From NCBI RefSeq assembly GCF_029840925.1, contig NZ_JAOCDM010000008.1, positions 1 through 64,000 of the forward strand: a stretch of 64,000 nt of DNA, read 5' to 3'. The DNA comes from Pseudomonas sp. GD03858. GTDB lineage: Bacteria > Pseudomonadota > Gammaproteobacteria > Pseudomonadales > Pseudomonadaceae. This document shows, one piece after another, positions 63,237 through 64,000 of this stretch. Every line of letters begins with the position of its first letter. Position 1 is the first letter of the stretch. The notes under the pieces were generated by a model, which was not told where the DNA came from, searched no databases, and saw only the letters and a list, made by a program, of their open reading frames with translations. The translations under genes and the position numbers were made by a program.

Positions 63237-64000
63237 TCAGTTGGCGACGATATTGACCAGCTTGCCCGGTACGACGATGACCTTGCGAATGGTCAGGCCG
63301 TCGGTGAAGCGCAGGACGTTCTCATTGTTGCGGGCTGCGGCTTCGATTTCCTCGCGGCTGGCGGCGGCGGGCATTTCCACCTGGCCGCGCAGCTTGCCGT
63401 TGACCTGCACCACCAGCGTCACGGTGTCTTGCACCAGGGCGCTTTCATCGACCGTCGGCCAGGCCGCGTCGATGGCGGCCTGGTCGTGGCCCAGGGCCTT
63501 CCACAGTTCGTGGGAGATGTGCGGGGTGATCGGCGCCAGCAGCAGGGTGACGGCCTCGAGACCTTCCTGCAGCAGGGCGCGGTCCTGAGCGGTGGCTTGC
63601 GGGGCCTTTTCCAGCACGTTCATCACGGTCATCACCTGGGCGATGGCGGTGTTGAACTTGTGGTACTGGCCCACGTCGGTGCTGGCCTGCTTGATGGCGG
63701 CGTGGATGGCGCGGCGGATGACTTTCTGCTCGTCGCTCAGGCTCGCGATGTCCAGCTTGCCCGGCAGGCCCTGGGCTACGTGAGCCTGGGCCAGGCGCCA
63801 GACGCGACGCAGGAAGCGGCTGGCACCCTCGACGCCGGAATCGGACCATTCCAGGCTCATGTCGGGCGGCGAGGCGAACATCATGAACAGGCGGCAGGTG
63901 TCGGCGCCGTATTGCTCGATCATCGACTGCGGGTCGACGCCGTTGTTCTTCGACTTCGACATCTTCTCGGTGCCGCCGATTTCCACCGGCAGGCCGTCGG
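63237..64000 (-). CDS. leuS: Leucyl-tRNA synthetase, C-terminal part (truncated by window edge)
   Basis: The last 254 codons of a class I aminoacyl-tRNA synthetase; the 5' part lies beyond the window. The KMSKS signature is seen in [16 protein letters not shown], followed by the anticodon-binding helical domain ([35 protein letters not shown]) and the C-terminal [20 protein letters not shown] domain ending [15 protein letters not shown]. These are characteristic of LeuRS. It is the first gene of leuS-lptE-holA. Confidence 0.97.
   Translation of the reverse strand, partial: DGLPVEIGGTEKMSKSKNNGVDPQSMIEQYGADTCRLFMMFASPPDMSLEWSDSGVEGASRFLRRVWRLAQAHVAQGLPGKLDIASLSDEQKVIRRAIHAAIKQASTDVGQYHKFNTAIAQVMTVMNVLEKAPQATAQDRALLQEGLEAVTLLLAPITPHISHELWKALGHDQAAIDAAWPTVDESALVQDTVTLVVQVNGKLRGQVEMPAAASREEIEAAARNNENVLRFTDGLTIRKVIVVPGKLVNIVAN

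Overview
The window looks like chromosomal DNA of a Pseudomonas putida-group bacterium. It is GC-rich, and gene content, gene order and protein sequences match that group. Many intergenic gaps hold the REP-type palindromes typical of these species (GGAGCGGCCTTGTGTCGCG and CGGGTAAACCCGCTCCCAC families). No rRNA, tRNA, CRISPR array, transposase or prophage module was seen.

Layout. 1-9.3 kb: riboflavin genes (ribA; ribB behind an FMN riboswitch), a periplasmic cobalamin-binding protein and BtuB receptor, the isoprenoid block xseB-ispA-dxs, and a small DUF6124/DUF3077 gene pair behind a structured C4-like leader. 9.3-19.4 kb: iron uptake, made of the ferric-enterobactin locus pfeR-pfeS-pfeA-pfeE and a FecI/FecR-type cell-surface signalling system facing a HasR-like TonB transducer across a Fur box. 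19.7-23.6 kb: an S24-type regulator that lacks its catalytic residues, ppa, an MtfA-like peptidase, a DedA protein and a GNAT enzyme. 23.7-31.3 kb: ethanolamine catabolism (eat-eutB-eutC plus aldehyde dehydrogenase), two sigma-54 promoters and an AcoR-type activator whose coding region contains an in-frame REP pair. 31.4-33.7 kb: mpl, ubiX and a YceK-like lipoprotein.

33.7-39.5 kb is the most unusual accessory region. It is a two-gene RHS polymorphic-toxin locus: the large RHS shell and the toxin-bearing RHS tip are separate genes, each with its own signal peptide. They are followed by two candidate immunity genes of lower GC. 39.9-46.9 kb carries an oxidoreductase, a MORN-repeat/C13-peptidase lipoprotein, a MaoC-like protein, cidA/cidB-like genes, a LON-domain protein, a DedA-PAP2 fusion and a DNA glycosylase.

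47.2-64 kb is the conserved proA-nadD-rsfS-rlmH-mrdA-rodA-mltB-rlpA-dacA-ybeD-lipB-lipA cluster for cell elongation, NAD and lipoate synthesis. It continues to ldcA, a second lytic transglycosylase, a 54-codon arfA with an internal hairpin, holA, lptE and the 3' part of leuS. Several parts connect: cobalamin import supports the B12-dependent ethanolamine ammonia-lyase, and the PBP2/RodA/lytic-transglycosylase/carboxypeptidase/Mpl genes form a peptidoglycan synthesis and recycling set. As I remember the P. putida KT2440 map, the left (about PP_05xx) and right (about PP_48xx) blocks are far apart there, so the RHS locus may lie near a rearrangement junction.
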